From Rhodoferax sp. (GTDB taxonomy: Bacteria > Pseudomonadota > Gammaproteobacteria > Burkholderiales > Burkholderiaceae_C), in the NCBI RefSeq assembly GCF_012927445.1, contig NZ_JABBPD010000003.1:62001-126000 (forward strand): DNA of 64,000 bases. The letters run 5' to 3'. Shown here in pieces: positions 51,442-60,096 of the stretch; the first letter of the stretch is position 1; every line of letters begins with the position of its first letter. Made by a program: the position numbers and the translations under genes. The notes under the pieces were generated by a model. That model saw only the letters and a list, made by a program, of their open reading frames with translations. It was not told the DNA's origin and did not search any database.

Positions 51442-52878
51442 TCAATGACCCGCATCGCCACCTCCCGAGCCACCTGAGGTCACGGTCCCTACTGAAACAC
51501 TTGTAGGTTTACCCATCTGAGATGCTTGCAATGCCGCATCCGCCAGCCAGAACTGCTGTTCAGCCGCAATAGCCGCCATGACGCTGCCAATCTGATCTTT
51601 TGTATCAGCCAGTAGCTCGAAGACACCGATCAGCATGCCGTTATAGCGAAGAACATTTTCTTCAGCAATCGTCTTGCGTAAGGGCACCACCTCGTCCCGG
51701 TAGTGCCGGGCAACGTCGTAAGCGGTGCGATAGGCGGAATAACTCTCGCGCAGGTTCGAGCCGGCGCTCCGTACCGTAGCCTCCAGCCGATTAGCCGCCG
51801 CCAGTGTTTGCGCATTCATGGCATCCCGACGCAAACCGCCCCAATCAAACAGGGGTAATCGCAAGCTGATTTCGTACCCGGTGCGTGGCGTGCTGGTGCC
51901 AGCGGCGTTATCGAACACCGTGTCGCGTCGTACACCCAACTCAATATCAGTCAGGCTGGTCAAGACATTCAGACCCTGGTTCTTGGCCGCTGACTCAAAG
52001 GCCGATTGCGCAAGTTTGATATCGAGGCGCCCAGAATTGGCCATCTTGCCAACGTCTTCCGGGCTGTGGGGGCCTTTAGGCAAATCCGGCAGACGGTCGG
52101 GCAATTTGAGTTGCCGAGCCTGGTCGTCCGTCAGGCCAAGGACCCGCACCAGACCTTCGCGGGTGGCTGTCGCTTCATGTTGCGTAGTCGCCAACTGGGT
52201 GGCGGCATCTGCATAAAATGCTTGCTGCCGCGCACGTTGCAGCTTGGTGAAGTTGCCGACCGATTGCAGGCGGCGGGCAAGGTCGGCGCTGGCCTGTGCC
52301 GCATCAATCACCTGTTGCGCATAGGTCAGATTCTGTTGTGCCGCGACTGCCTTGACCCAAGCCTGGCGCACCTGTGTCACTTGATCGATCACATCTGAGG
52401 TCAGTTGAAGCTGAGCCCGCTCAATCCCTCGTTGCGCGATGCCATAGCGCTGTGGCAGGGTCAGCAGGTCAAGCAAGCCGAAAGTGAGTCGCCGCCCCAA
52501 CTCAACTTCGCTGGCAAAGCTGACGCGCTCAAAAGTGAAGATCGGATTGGCGATGCGGCCGGACTGCGCTGCATTGGCAGCATACGACCAGTTCTGCGCC
52601 AGCATCGCCTGCAGGGCCGGACTGTTCATAAGCGCGAGTTGAACGGCATTACCTTGACTCAAGGGTTGGGCCAGCAGTTGGGTTGCCGCACGGTCAAGCG
52701 CTGTGTGCTGCTCCTGGGTTTGCGCAAGCGTCAACTTACCCTCCGTGAATTCAGAGGCATCTTGATTCGTTTTGGCGATCGAATTGTCAAAGTTAACACT
52801 GGCGCAGCCCGACAACACAATGACCGAGATGGCAGCGACCAGCCATCTGAGGCGTGGAATGCGTGTGTCCCGGATCAT
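51442..52878 (-). CDS. TolC family outer-membrane efflux lipoprotein
   Basis: Lipobox-like VIVLSGCAS; TolC repeats; QGNAVQLALMNSPALQAMLAQNW. Confidence 0.9.
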   Translation of the reverse strand: MIRDTRIPRLRWLVAAISVIVLSGCASVNFDNSIAKTNQDASEFTEGKLTLAQTQEQHTALDRAATQLLAQPLSQGNAVQLALMNSPALQAMLAQNWSYAANAAQSGRIANPIFTFERVSFASEVELGRRLTFGLLDLLTLPQRYGIAQRGIERAQLQLTSDVIDQVTQVRQAWVKAVAAQQNLTYAQQVIDAAQASADLARRLQSVGNFTKLQRARQQAFYADAATQLATTQHEATATREGLVRVLGLTDDQARQLKLPDRLPDLPKGPHSPEDVGKMANSGRLDIKLAQSAFESAAKNQGLNVLTSLTDIELGVRRDTVFDNAAGTSTPRTGYEISLRLPLFDWGGLRRDAMNAQTLAAANRLEATVRSAGSNLRESYSAYRTAYDVARHYRDEVVPLRKTIAEENVLRYNGMLIGVFELLADTKDQIGSVMAAIAAEQQFWLADAALQASQMGKPTSVSVGTVTSGGSGGGDAGH

Positions 52879-53183
52879 GGTTTGTCTCCTTGTCCACCGG
52901 TGGCTGGTGCAGACGCACCATCAGGTTGACGGGCTTCCTTGGCGTAGGCGCGCCAGCCACCAATCTTGGCCACCTTGTCATTGGCGTCAATCCAAGAAAC
53001 GATAGATTGCTCACTGTAAGCTCGGTAATCGACAAATGCTGATTTATAGCTGAGCGTGAGTGAAGACGGCGCAGCATTCTTTGAATCTGGCGTTCTCGGC
53101 TGGGAACTGGGTTGTGCGAACGCCATGGGCAGGACCACCGTCAGTCCTACTGGCACGAGCCAGTGAAGGGGAAATGGATACAT
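52875..53183 (-). CDS. Hypothetical secreted protein (102 aa), first gene of TolC/MCO/cupredoxin operon
   Basis: Signal peptide; overlaps TolC start; SYKSAFVDYRAYSEQSIVSWIDANDKVAKIGGWRAYAKEAR. Confidence 0.7.
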   Translation of the reverse strand: MYPFPLHWLVPVGLTVVLPMAFAQPSSQPRTPDSKNAAPSSLTLSYKSAFVDYRAYSEQSIVSWIDANDKVAKIGGWRAYAKEARQPDGASAPATGGQGDKP

Positions 53184-53274
53184 GAAATCCTCACTTCATC
53201 ACGTTAGGGAGGTCGCGAGAAGAAAACACACGACGAAATGGAAATAGTTGACCGAAGTGTGCTGGTTCACCCCC

Positions 53275-53315
53275 AACAGAACGCTGACCGTCAGATTACA
53301 TTCCTGTTATCTACG
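53275..53315. repeat. 41-bp repeat copy 1 containing a copper box
   Basis: ACAGAACGCTGACCGTCAGATTACATTCCTGTTATCTACGC; 2 mismatches relative to 54370-54410. Confidence 0.8.
53292..53313. promoter_or_regulatory. Putative CopR/CusR box upstream of the copper-oxidase operon
   Basis: CAGATTACA-TTCC-TGTTATCTA. Confidence 0.65.
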
Positions 53316-53393
53316 CGACAAAAGTTCAAGCTACGCAGAATAACGGCCGCGTTGCTTGCGCAAAAAATACAGGTATCTAAATACTGCACCCTT

Positions 53394-53702
53394 TCACACT
53401 TGCATGTTTAATATATCGGTATAGGCTTGTACGAGGCGATTCCGAACCTGAAGCGTCGACTGGAAAGCAATGTTCGATTTGACGCCAACCAGCATGGTTT
53501 GTTCAAGACTCGCCGTTGACTTTTCGAGCTGGAACTCCTTGGAAAGCCGTCCCGATTCCTTTTGCAGGTCACTCGTCGTTTGCAAAGCCTGCACCATCGC
53601 ATCCTTAAATCCTGTTCCCTGAGCACCGGAGTTCTTGTCGATGGGTCGGTTTATGCCCGCAACCGGGCGGATAAAATCAACTGGTTTCATGGGGACTTTC
53701 AT
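53394..53702 (-). CDS. fliE: FliE-like flagellar hook-basal body protein (orphan)
   Basis: 102 aa; C-terminal signature VGVKSNIAFQSTLQVRNRLVQAYTDILNMQV matches FliE. Confidence 0.87.
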   Translation of the reverse strand: MKVPMKPVDFIRPVAGINRPIDKNSGAQGTGFKDAMVQALQTTSDLQKESGRLSKEFQLEKSTASLEQTMLVGVKSNIAFQSTLQVRNRLVQAYTDILNMQV

Positions 53703-54369
53703 TTCATAAGCCTTTCTGGGGGGAAACTGTTTTATCGAGATCGCCACGGGTGCGCGCGATCTCGATCCACTGCAGCAGTTCAGGAGAGGGCGCGTTCGGG
53801 CCGGAAGCGCCGCCAACTATCACAACGCCCAGCGGCAACACCGAGGCAATGCGCCGCAGTGATTTTCAATTCAGGTTCATTGCAGTTCGCCACTGGTGAC
53901 CGTTATTTCTAAAAAGACGCATGAGCATCGTATGAAAATTAAACCGTCACAACGATGACGCAAACATTACGTCTCTGTCATCGTTGCGTAACCCTTTTCA
54001 GCGTTAAACCTCTTGGGGCGAAGTGTTCAATTTAATTTACCGACCTTGACGGCACCGCCGCATTTACACCGAGACGATGGACATCGCCCTAAGCAATCGG
54101 CAAAGCATAGGTGTTGCATTTTTTCGGTTGATCGATCACAGCGTCGTGATTCGAGACCGTCACCATTGGTGCGTGATCTCAGTTCTCGGTGTCTACCTGC
54201 GCACGTCAAGCTATTTGTCGCCTCATTCATGCAGCCAACGGCCAAATATCGTTACAGTCCAAATGCGCATTGAGCTGGCAGACAAAGAATTTATTCTTCG
54301 CCTTCGTTCTCATCACTAAGCCTTGCAAGCAGTTCGATGGAAAAAGGCCGCAATGTGCTGAATCGCCTT

Positions 54370-54410
54370 AACAAAACGCTGACCGTCAGATTACATTCCT
54401 GTCATCTACG
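54370..54410. repeat. 41-bp repeat copy 2 containing a copper box
   Basis: ACAAAACGCTGACCGTCAGATTACATTCCTGTCATCTACGC. Confidence 0.8.
54387..54408. promoter_or_regulatory. Putative CopR/CusR box upstream of copRS
   Basis: CAGATTACA-TTCC-TGTCATCTA, ~115 bp upstream of the copR start. Confidence 0.68.
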
Positions 54411-54521
54411 CTGCTCCGATGTCCGAGCAGCGCAAAATGGCGGCCACATTACATGAACAAAAAAATTTGCAGGACAGACCGAGCGTAGCGAAGCTCTGTT
54501 CTCAACTGAATAGGAGATGCC

Positions 54522-55205
54522 ATGAGAATCCTCATTGTTGAGGACGAACCGAAGACGGGGGACTACCTGAAACAGGGCTTGATCGAAACCGGCTTCATTG
54601 TCGATTTGGTCCGCGACGGCCGCGACGGCCTACATCATGGACTCACCGAGGCTTACGACCTGGTGATTCTTGATGTAATGCTGCCCGGCATTGACGGCTG
54701 GGCGGTCTTGGCAGGCATCCGCAAGGCTGGCAAAGACACGCCTGTGCTGTTTCTGACCGCTCGCGACCACGTGGATGACCGAGTCAAGGGTTTGGAACTC
54801 GGCGCGGACGACTACCTGGTCAAGCCCTTTGCTTTTTCCGAGCTACTGGCGCGGGTACGGACCCTGTTGCGTAGAGGAAGTAAAGCCTCAGCTGCGGAGT
54901 TCCTGCGGGCGGCCGATCTGGAACTTGATTTGTTGCGGCGTCGGGTCACCCGCTCGGGGAAGCGGATTGATCTGACGGCGAAAGAATTTGCCCTGCTTGA
55001 GCTGCTGCTGCGCCGCCAGGGCGAAGTACTGCCTCGCTCGCTGATTGCATCGCAGGTGTGGGACATGAACTTCGACAGCGACACCAACGTCATCGAGGTT
55101 GCCATGCGCCGTTTACGCGTCAAACTTGATGATAATTTTGAACCCAAACTCATCCGCACCGTGCGCGGCATGGGCTACGTTTTGGAGAAGCCTGATTGCG
55201 CTTGA
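54522..55205 (+). CDS. copR: Heavy-metal response regulator (CopR/CusR)
   Basis: [60 protein letters not shown]; OmpR-type C-terminus. Confidence 0.95.
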   Translation: MRILIVEDEPKTGDYLKQGLIETGFIVDLVRDGRDGLHHGLTEAYDLVILDVMLPGIDGWAVLAGIRKAGKDTPVLFLTARDHVDDRVKGLELGADDYLVKPFAFSELLARVRTLLRRGSKASAAEFLRAADLELDLLRRRVTRSGKRIDLTAKEFALLELLLRRQGEVLPRSLIASQVWDMNFDSDTNVIEVAMRRLRVKLDDNFEPKLIRTVRGMGYVLEKPDCA

Positions 55206-56602
55206 ATAGACGGCCCTCAATCACCCGACGGTTGACGCTGCTGTTTGTCAGCGCCTCTTCGGCCGTGTTGCTGGCGCTCGGGGTCGTGATCGCCGCCTCG
55301 GTGGAAAAGCATTTCGAGGAACAGGACATGGACGCGCTGACGGGCAAGATGGCGCTGGCCCAACACACGCTTGAGCAGTTGAAGTCGCAAGATGATCTCA
55401 AACGCATTACGCAACTGCTGGACAACTCGCTGGTGGGGCATCAGGGCCTCGAAGTGATTGTCTTCGAGCCGAATCACGAGGTGATTTTCGCCACACCCAA
55501 CGCCAACTTTCCGATCGATCTGGTGGCCGCCAGCGCTGCCCGAAACCCTTACCGCCCCATCACATGGGCGCAGGGTGAACAGAACTACCGCGGCATCGCG
55601 GCTGAACTGCCGACCGGCCTGCTAACCCGCACGGGCGCTCGTTCAAAGGTGATCGTGGCAGTGGCCACTGACATCGCGCACCATCAGGCCTTCATGCGTT
55701 CTTTTCTGCAAACGCTGTGGTTCTTCGTCGCGGGCGCTGCGGCACTGACCGGCTTTCTCGGCTGGGCTGCCGCACGGCGCGGCTTGGCACCGCTGCGTGC
55801 CATGCGCGAACAAACGCAAGGGGTCACGGCCCAACAACTGAGCTATCGTTTGCCAGTGGAGTCGGCGCCAGTCGAGCTGGCTGAACTCGCACAATCCTTG
55901 AATGAGATGCTGGCGCGGCTGGAAGAAGCGTTTCACCGCCTTTCCGATTTTTCTTCCGACATTGCACACGAGTTACGCACTCCGGTCAGCAACTTGATGA
56001 CGCAAACTCAGGTCGCCTTGTCGCGCGCGCGCAGTGCCGACCAGTACTGCAGCATTCTCGAATCGAACGCCGAAGAGTTCGAGCACATGGCCCGCATGAT
56101 CTCGGACATGTTGCTGCTGGCGAAGGCCGAAAACAGCTTGGTGGTACCTACCCGGCAAACGGTCAATCTGGCAGCAGAGGTTCTTGCACTGTTCGAGTAT
56201 TACGATGCGGTGGCCGAAGAAAAAGGCCTGCACCTGGCACTCGAAGGCGACGGCGAGGTGAGCGCAGACCGGCTCATGTTGCGCCGCGCGCTGGGCAACC
56301 TGCTGTCCAATGCGGTTCGGCATTCGGCGGCGAACACCACAGTGCGTGTGCGCCTCAGCGCGAGCCCGAATATGGTCTCGATTTGTATGGAAAACACGGG
56401 CGATGCAATTCCCCAGGAGTATTGGGAACGGGTGTTCGACCGTTTTTTCCGGGTTGATCCGTCACGGCAACGCAGCAGCGAAGGCACAGGACTGGGACTG
56501 GCCATCACCAAGTCAATCGTCAACGCCCATGGCGGCACGATCTCGGTGGCATCGATTAGCGCCGTGACCACGTTCACTATCAGACTGCCGCGCGTACCCT
56601 GA
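55196..56602 (+). CDS. copS: Heavy-metal sensor histidine kinase (CopS/CusS)
   Basis: [29 protein letters not shown]-box; [21 protein letters not shown] start overlapping copR end. Confidence 0.94.
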   Translation: MRLNRRPSITRRLTLLFVSASSAVLLALGVVIAASVEKHFEEQDMDALTGKMALAQHTLEQLKSQDDLKRITQLLDNSLVGHQGLEVIVFEPNHEVIFATPNANFPIDLVAASAARNPYRPITWAQGEQNYRGIAAELPTGLLTRTGARSKVIVAVATDIAHHQAFMRSFLQTLWFFVAGAAALTGFLGWAAARRGLAPLRAMREQTQGVTAQQLSYRLPVESAPVELAELAQSLNEMLARLEEAFHRLSDFSSDIAHELRTPVSNLMTQTQVALSRARSADQYCSILESNAEEFEHMARMISDMLLLAKAENSLVVPTRQTVNLAAEVLALFEYYDAVAEEKGLHLALEGDGEVSADRLMLRRALGNLLSNAVRHSAANTTVRVRLSASPNMVSICMENTGDAIPQEYWERVFDRFFRVDPSRQRSSEGTGLGLAITKSIVNAHGGTISVASISAVTTFTIRLPRVP

Positions 56603-56859
56603 AATCCGACGCCTGCCAGTATCAAGTTTTTGTTGGTGCGGACGACGATTCGTCAATATAGGTTGATCCGCAGCGGGCGGCATTGAGTGCCGGGACCATG
56701 TGTTTTTTGCACCAGGTGTGCGGTACCGACTTTGTGCAACTGAGATCGCATTGAATCATGCCCGTTTGTTCACCTTCATACGTATGCGGCTGGTGAACTC
56801 ATATTGCTGGGCGGCGTAATTTTTAGGAGTATCGTGTCCACTTTAATATAGGTGAACAC

Positions 56860-57099
56860 GTGCACACTTCAGAAATTCAATTTCCAGGCGCTGGTCGTCG
56901 GCGCGGACGCTACAGTGACGAATTCAAACGCAAGGTTGTTCGCGCTTGCCTTGAGCCGGGCGTCAGCCAGGCGAATGTGAACTTTGACAAGCAACAGGCC
57001 ATTGTCACATTTGACGGTGCCAGAACCAATGTGGACGCGCTGACCGAATCCACCAAGAACGCAGGTTACCCATCCACGGTCATGGAGGCTGCCAATTGA
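56860..57099 (+). pseudogene. Chimeric ORF: N-terminus of IS66-type TnpA joined to C-terminal half of a MerP-like HMA protein
   Basis: GRRRGRYSDEFKRKVVRACLEPGVSQA (IS66 TnpA-like) followed by NVNFDKQQAIVTFDGARTNVDALTESTKNAGYPSTV (HMA C-terminal half, no MxCxxC). Confidence 0.78.
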
Positions 57100-57317
57100 A
57101 CACCGTCACGCGGGAGTCCACGCTGACTTGCCCTGAGTGTGGCTTTTCAAAGAGTGAGACGATGCCCACTGATGCCTGTCAATGGTTTTACGAATGCACT
57201 GAATGCCATGCCGTGCTCAAACCCCTGCCGGGTGACTGCTGCGTGTATTGCTCGTATGGCACGAACCCTTGCCCGCCAATTCAGGAAAGTGGCAACCAAA
57301 GTGGGTGTTGCGGTTGA
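57096..57317 (+). CDS. GDCCVxC domain-containing protein
   Basis: TCPECGFSKSETMPTDACQWFYECTECHAVLKPLPGDCCVYCSYGTNPCPP. Confidence 0.9.
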   Translation: MNTVTRESTLTCPECGFSKSETMPTDACQWFYECTECHAVLKPLPGDCCVYCSYGTNPCPPIQESGNQSGCCG

Positions 57318-57371
57318 CATTCTGATCATCAATACAACGTTATTGTCGAAAAAAGGTTCTGACGAACAACC

Positions 57372-57541
57372 GCGCAGGTCTACACACCGGTGGTTTTCGC
57401 CATCTTGCCGCCCTTGCTGCTGGGTGGAAATTGGCTCACCTGGCTCGACAAGGCTCTCGTTCCGCTCGTCATTGCCTGCCCTTGTGCGCTGGTGATTTCA
57501 ACGTCTGTGACCATCGTGAGTGATCTGGCAGCAGCTGCGAT
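57372..57541 (+). pseudogene. Internal fragment of a Cd/Zn/Pb-type heavy-metal P1B-ATPase
   Basis: AQVYTPVVFAILPPLLLGGNWLTWLDKALVPLVIACPCALVISTSVTIVSDLAAAA; no N- or C-terminal domains present. Confidence 0.85.
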
Positions 57542-57549
57542 TTCCCAGT

Positions 57550-59100
57550 CTACCGTTTCACCCGTGCAAGGGCCAGTACGGTCACGCGGTGGTGCATTCG
57601 TGTGCATTTGCACGACAACAAATTGGCTGATAAGTAGTTTGAGCTAGTCAACGGCTCCAGGAACAGCAGTCCAGGTTCAAGGGGTGTACCCCGACCGCTG
57701 CATGCCCAATGGCGTTTGGTGAACATTTCATGATCTTTCATGCACCAACGCACTTGATGATCTACCTTATGTGCGGCAGATAGCATCATCCACCCTGCGA
57801 AACTATCTAGACAAGCTGCAGCAAGCAGGTGCGCATTCAGCCATGATTCAAATGCGGGTGACCAATGAACTGAGGAAATCGGCGAGTCTTTGGATATCCA
57901 GCCAAGCAGCCCATATGGAACAATACCCCGGTTTGAAACAGCTAAAGTAGCGGGAATCCGCCTTCCCTCCCATTGCATCCGCCAGCGGATAAATGCCAAC
58001 GCGATTTCACAAAAGGGTTTTGTTTTCTCACCCTCCAAATCCCACCACAAGGTTTTCATCGCTAGTTGAGCGCAACTGCGGTGTTGGCAAACATGGTGAC
58101 GCCAAAGATGTCGGCGAACCGTGCGATAGATAGCCCACGCTTCTTGAAGCTTTTGATCAGTTTCCGATGCTACCGATTTGATTGCTCGCCTTACGCTCGG
58201 CATGCTTGACTTTGCTTGGGTGGCATGTGGGCTATGCATTGGTTCTGCGAACGTGAAACTTGGCGCCAGCAGGTTGAGACTAGCTTGGGTTTCCTTGCAG
58301 TTATGGATCGATACGGAGACGAGGACGTCAGTAACGAACTGGCGAAATGAAGCACTGCGCCGATAAATATCCGGTTTACTTATGAATAGCGGCATATACG
58401 GTCTACCTACCAACGCTTTGCATGCATTGACCATCGTTGGTAGCTGGTCGCTGAAGCGAATCAACTCAGAATAATCAGCAAACAGTAGTGCCGCGTCAGC
58501 TTTCATCTCCAGCGTACGCGCAGGTGATCGTATGGCCAGCGCGAAATCCTTTCCGCAGCTTGGACAGCTGAATAATTCGCCTCGAATGGTCGCGTTCAAC
58601 CTGTAGGGAAGAGGCGATGAACATCGTGTACAACGACGCAACAACATATGGCCGTGTAATGGGCATACGCTGGAGTAATTGAGTTGAAACGCGGGGGAAT
58701 GAAAGCCGTGTTTGGCACAGTAGGGACACCAAACCAAGTCAGTTGAGGCAATCTGTGTTGCGTTGGGGAAAAGTGATTCAACAAAGCCCAAGCGTACCCG
58801 CGCTGTGTCAAGTCGCAGTAAGTTGGCCAGTCGCGCCACCCGAAAGTCCTTGGTATAACGGAGATCAACTACCGGAAAGTGAGGTCGACCTGGAAGCCTG
58901 TTTTTACTCTCAGATGAATTTTTCTCCACAAAAAGCTCACACAGCTCACGGGTCGAAAGTACATTCAAACTACCAAACTTCGCCAAGAGTCCATAAACAG
59001 AATCGCTACCGCAATACCATTCAGGACGCCAGCACCAGTTGGCTTCAGGTACTGTCGAGCAGTCAATAAGGATTGGCGCTGCTGATGGACGGGAAACCAC
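57550..59100 (-). CDS. TniQ/TnsD-family transposition protein
   Basis: 516 aa; zinc-finger pattern WCPYCAKHGFHSPAFQLNYSSVCPLHGHMLLRRCTRCSSPLPY...FSCPSCGKDF; directly downstream of the AAA gene. Confidence 0.82.
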   Translation of the reverse strand: MVSRPSAAPILIDCSTVPEANWCWRPEWYCGSDSVYGLLAKFGSLNVLSTRELCELFVEKNSSESKNRLPGRPHFPVVDLRYTKDFRVARLANLLRLDTARVRLGFVESLFPNATQIASTDLVWCPYCAKHGFHSPAFQLNYSSVCPLHGHMLLRRCTRCSSPLPYRLNATIRGELFSCPSCGKDFALAIRSPARTLEMKADAALLFADYSELIRFSDQLPTMVNACKALVGRPYMPLFISKPDIYRRSASFRQFVTDVLVSVSIHNCKETQASLNLLAPSFTFAEPMHSPHATQAKSSMPSVRRAIKSVASETDQKLQEAWAIYRTVRRHLWRHHVCQHRSCAQLAMKTLWWDLEGEKTKPFCEIALAFIRWRMQWEGRRIPATLAVSNRGIVPYGLLGWISKDSPISSVHWSPAFESWLNAHLLAAACLDSFAGWMMLSAAHKVDHQVRWCMKDHEMFTKRHWACSGRGTPLEPGLLFLEPLTSSNYLSANLLSCKCTRMHHRVTVLALARVKR

Positions 59101-59103
59101 CGT

Positions 59104-60087
59104 CTACCCCTCGGAATCCGGTTCGATATCGAGAAGAAGCTCTTCTTCAGCCATCGAAAAGCGGGAATCGGCTACTGCCTGTTTCCACAGCGCTGGCGTG
59201 AAAGCAAAGTCGGCACCGTCTTGTCCAATCTCCGTCAAGGCGATCTCCACCGACCTTACAAAGTAGGTCATCGGGACTTCCAGCGCTGTTCGAAAGCCAC
59301 CTTCCGCATGCGCATCTTCAAACTGCTGCCACAGAGACTGCGCTTGCCCGGCAAGGCGTGCGCCATTGGCCCACGCTTGGGGTAAGAAAAAGCGAGTGAA
59401 CGTCCAGTCAGAATCAGTCGGATAGCAAGCCGTGTCATACCCGAGCAAGCAACTGGCGGCATCTTCGACACTGCATACCCCATGGAATTCGATGTCGTCA
59501 ATCATAAAGCGCCCGACAATTTGAGTATGCCGGGCTTGCTTTAGTGCAGTTTTCTGGTTTTTCAGCTGAGGCTGTCCTATGAGGAACGTGATCATGCGAT
59601 ACCCCCGCGTTTCCAGATCATCGTGAACTTCGCGCAGCCATTCATATTCCTCGATCTGAAGCTTTTGAGCTTCATCTGCAAAGACCACCAAAACGTTTTG
59701 CTTGGAGGCCACCAACAACTCAAGGAGTTTGTTGAGCAGTCGGATTCGCTTCTGATACGCCATTCCGCTTTCGGCCTTCTCGTGACCAACAGCCCGTAGC
59801 AGGTTCGAAAAAAAAGAAGCCTCGCTTGGCGTTTTTTTCTTGTGACACGAAAAGGTCAAGGTGACAATGCGCGGAAAATCCATCCTCAGAGAAGTTGCAA
59901 CATAACGGGCAGCATAGGTCTTACCATACCGGGTCATGGCATAAACGATAGCACCCGGCACACGGAGCTTGATACATTTCTTGACGCGGGAATACAACTC
60001 GTTGATTGATGGTGTTGGGACGATGTATTTCTGTATCGAAACGGGGTGTGTTTCGAGAGGAACGGGTCGATAAAAATCAATTGACAT
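59104..60087 (-). CDS. TnsC/TniB-like AAA ATPase
   Basis: AIVYAMTRYGKTYAARYVA (variant Walker A), NVLVVFADEAQKLQ (Walker B), MITFLIGQPQL. Confidence 0.85.
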   Translation of the reverse strand: MSIDFYRPVPLETHPVSIQKYIVPTPSINELYSRVKKCIKLRVPGAIVYAMTRYGKTYAARYVATSLRMDFPRIVTLTFSCHKKKTPSEASFFSNLLRAVGHEKAESGMAYQKRIRLLNKLLELLVASKQNVLVVFADEAQKLQIEEYEWLREVHDDLETRGYRMITFLIGQPQLKNQKTALKQARHTQIVGRFMIDDIEFHGVCSVEDAASCLLGYDTACYPTDSDWTFTRFFLPQAWANGARLAGQAQSLWQQFEDAHAEGGFRTALEVPMTYFVRSVEIALTEIGQDGADFAFTPALWKQAVADSRFSMAEEELLLDIEPDSEG

Positions 60088-60096
60088 GTACCCGCC

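Noticed and set aside
53394-53816. 140-aa version of the fliE ORF
   Set aside because: The upstream extension is not FliE-like; the start at 53702 fits the family
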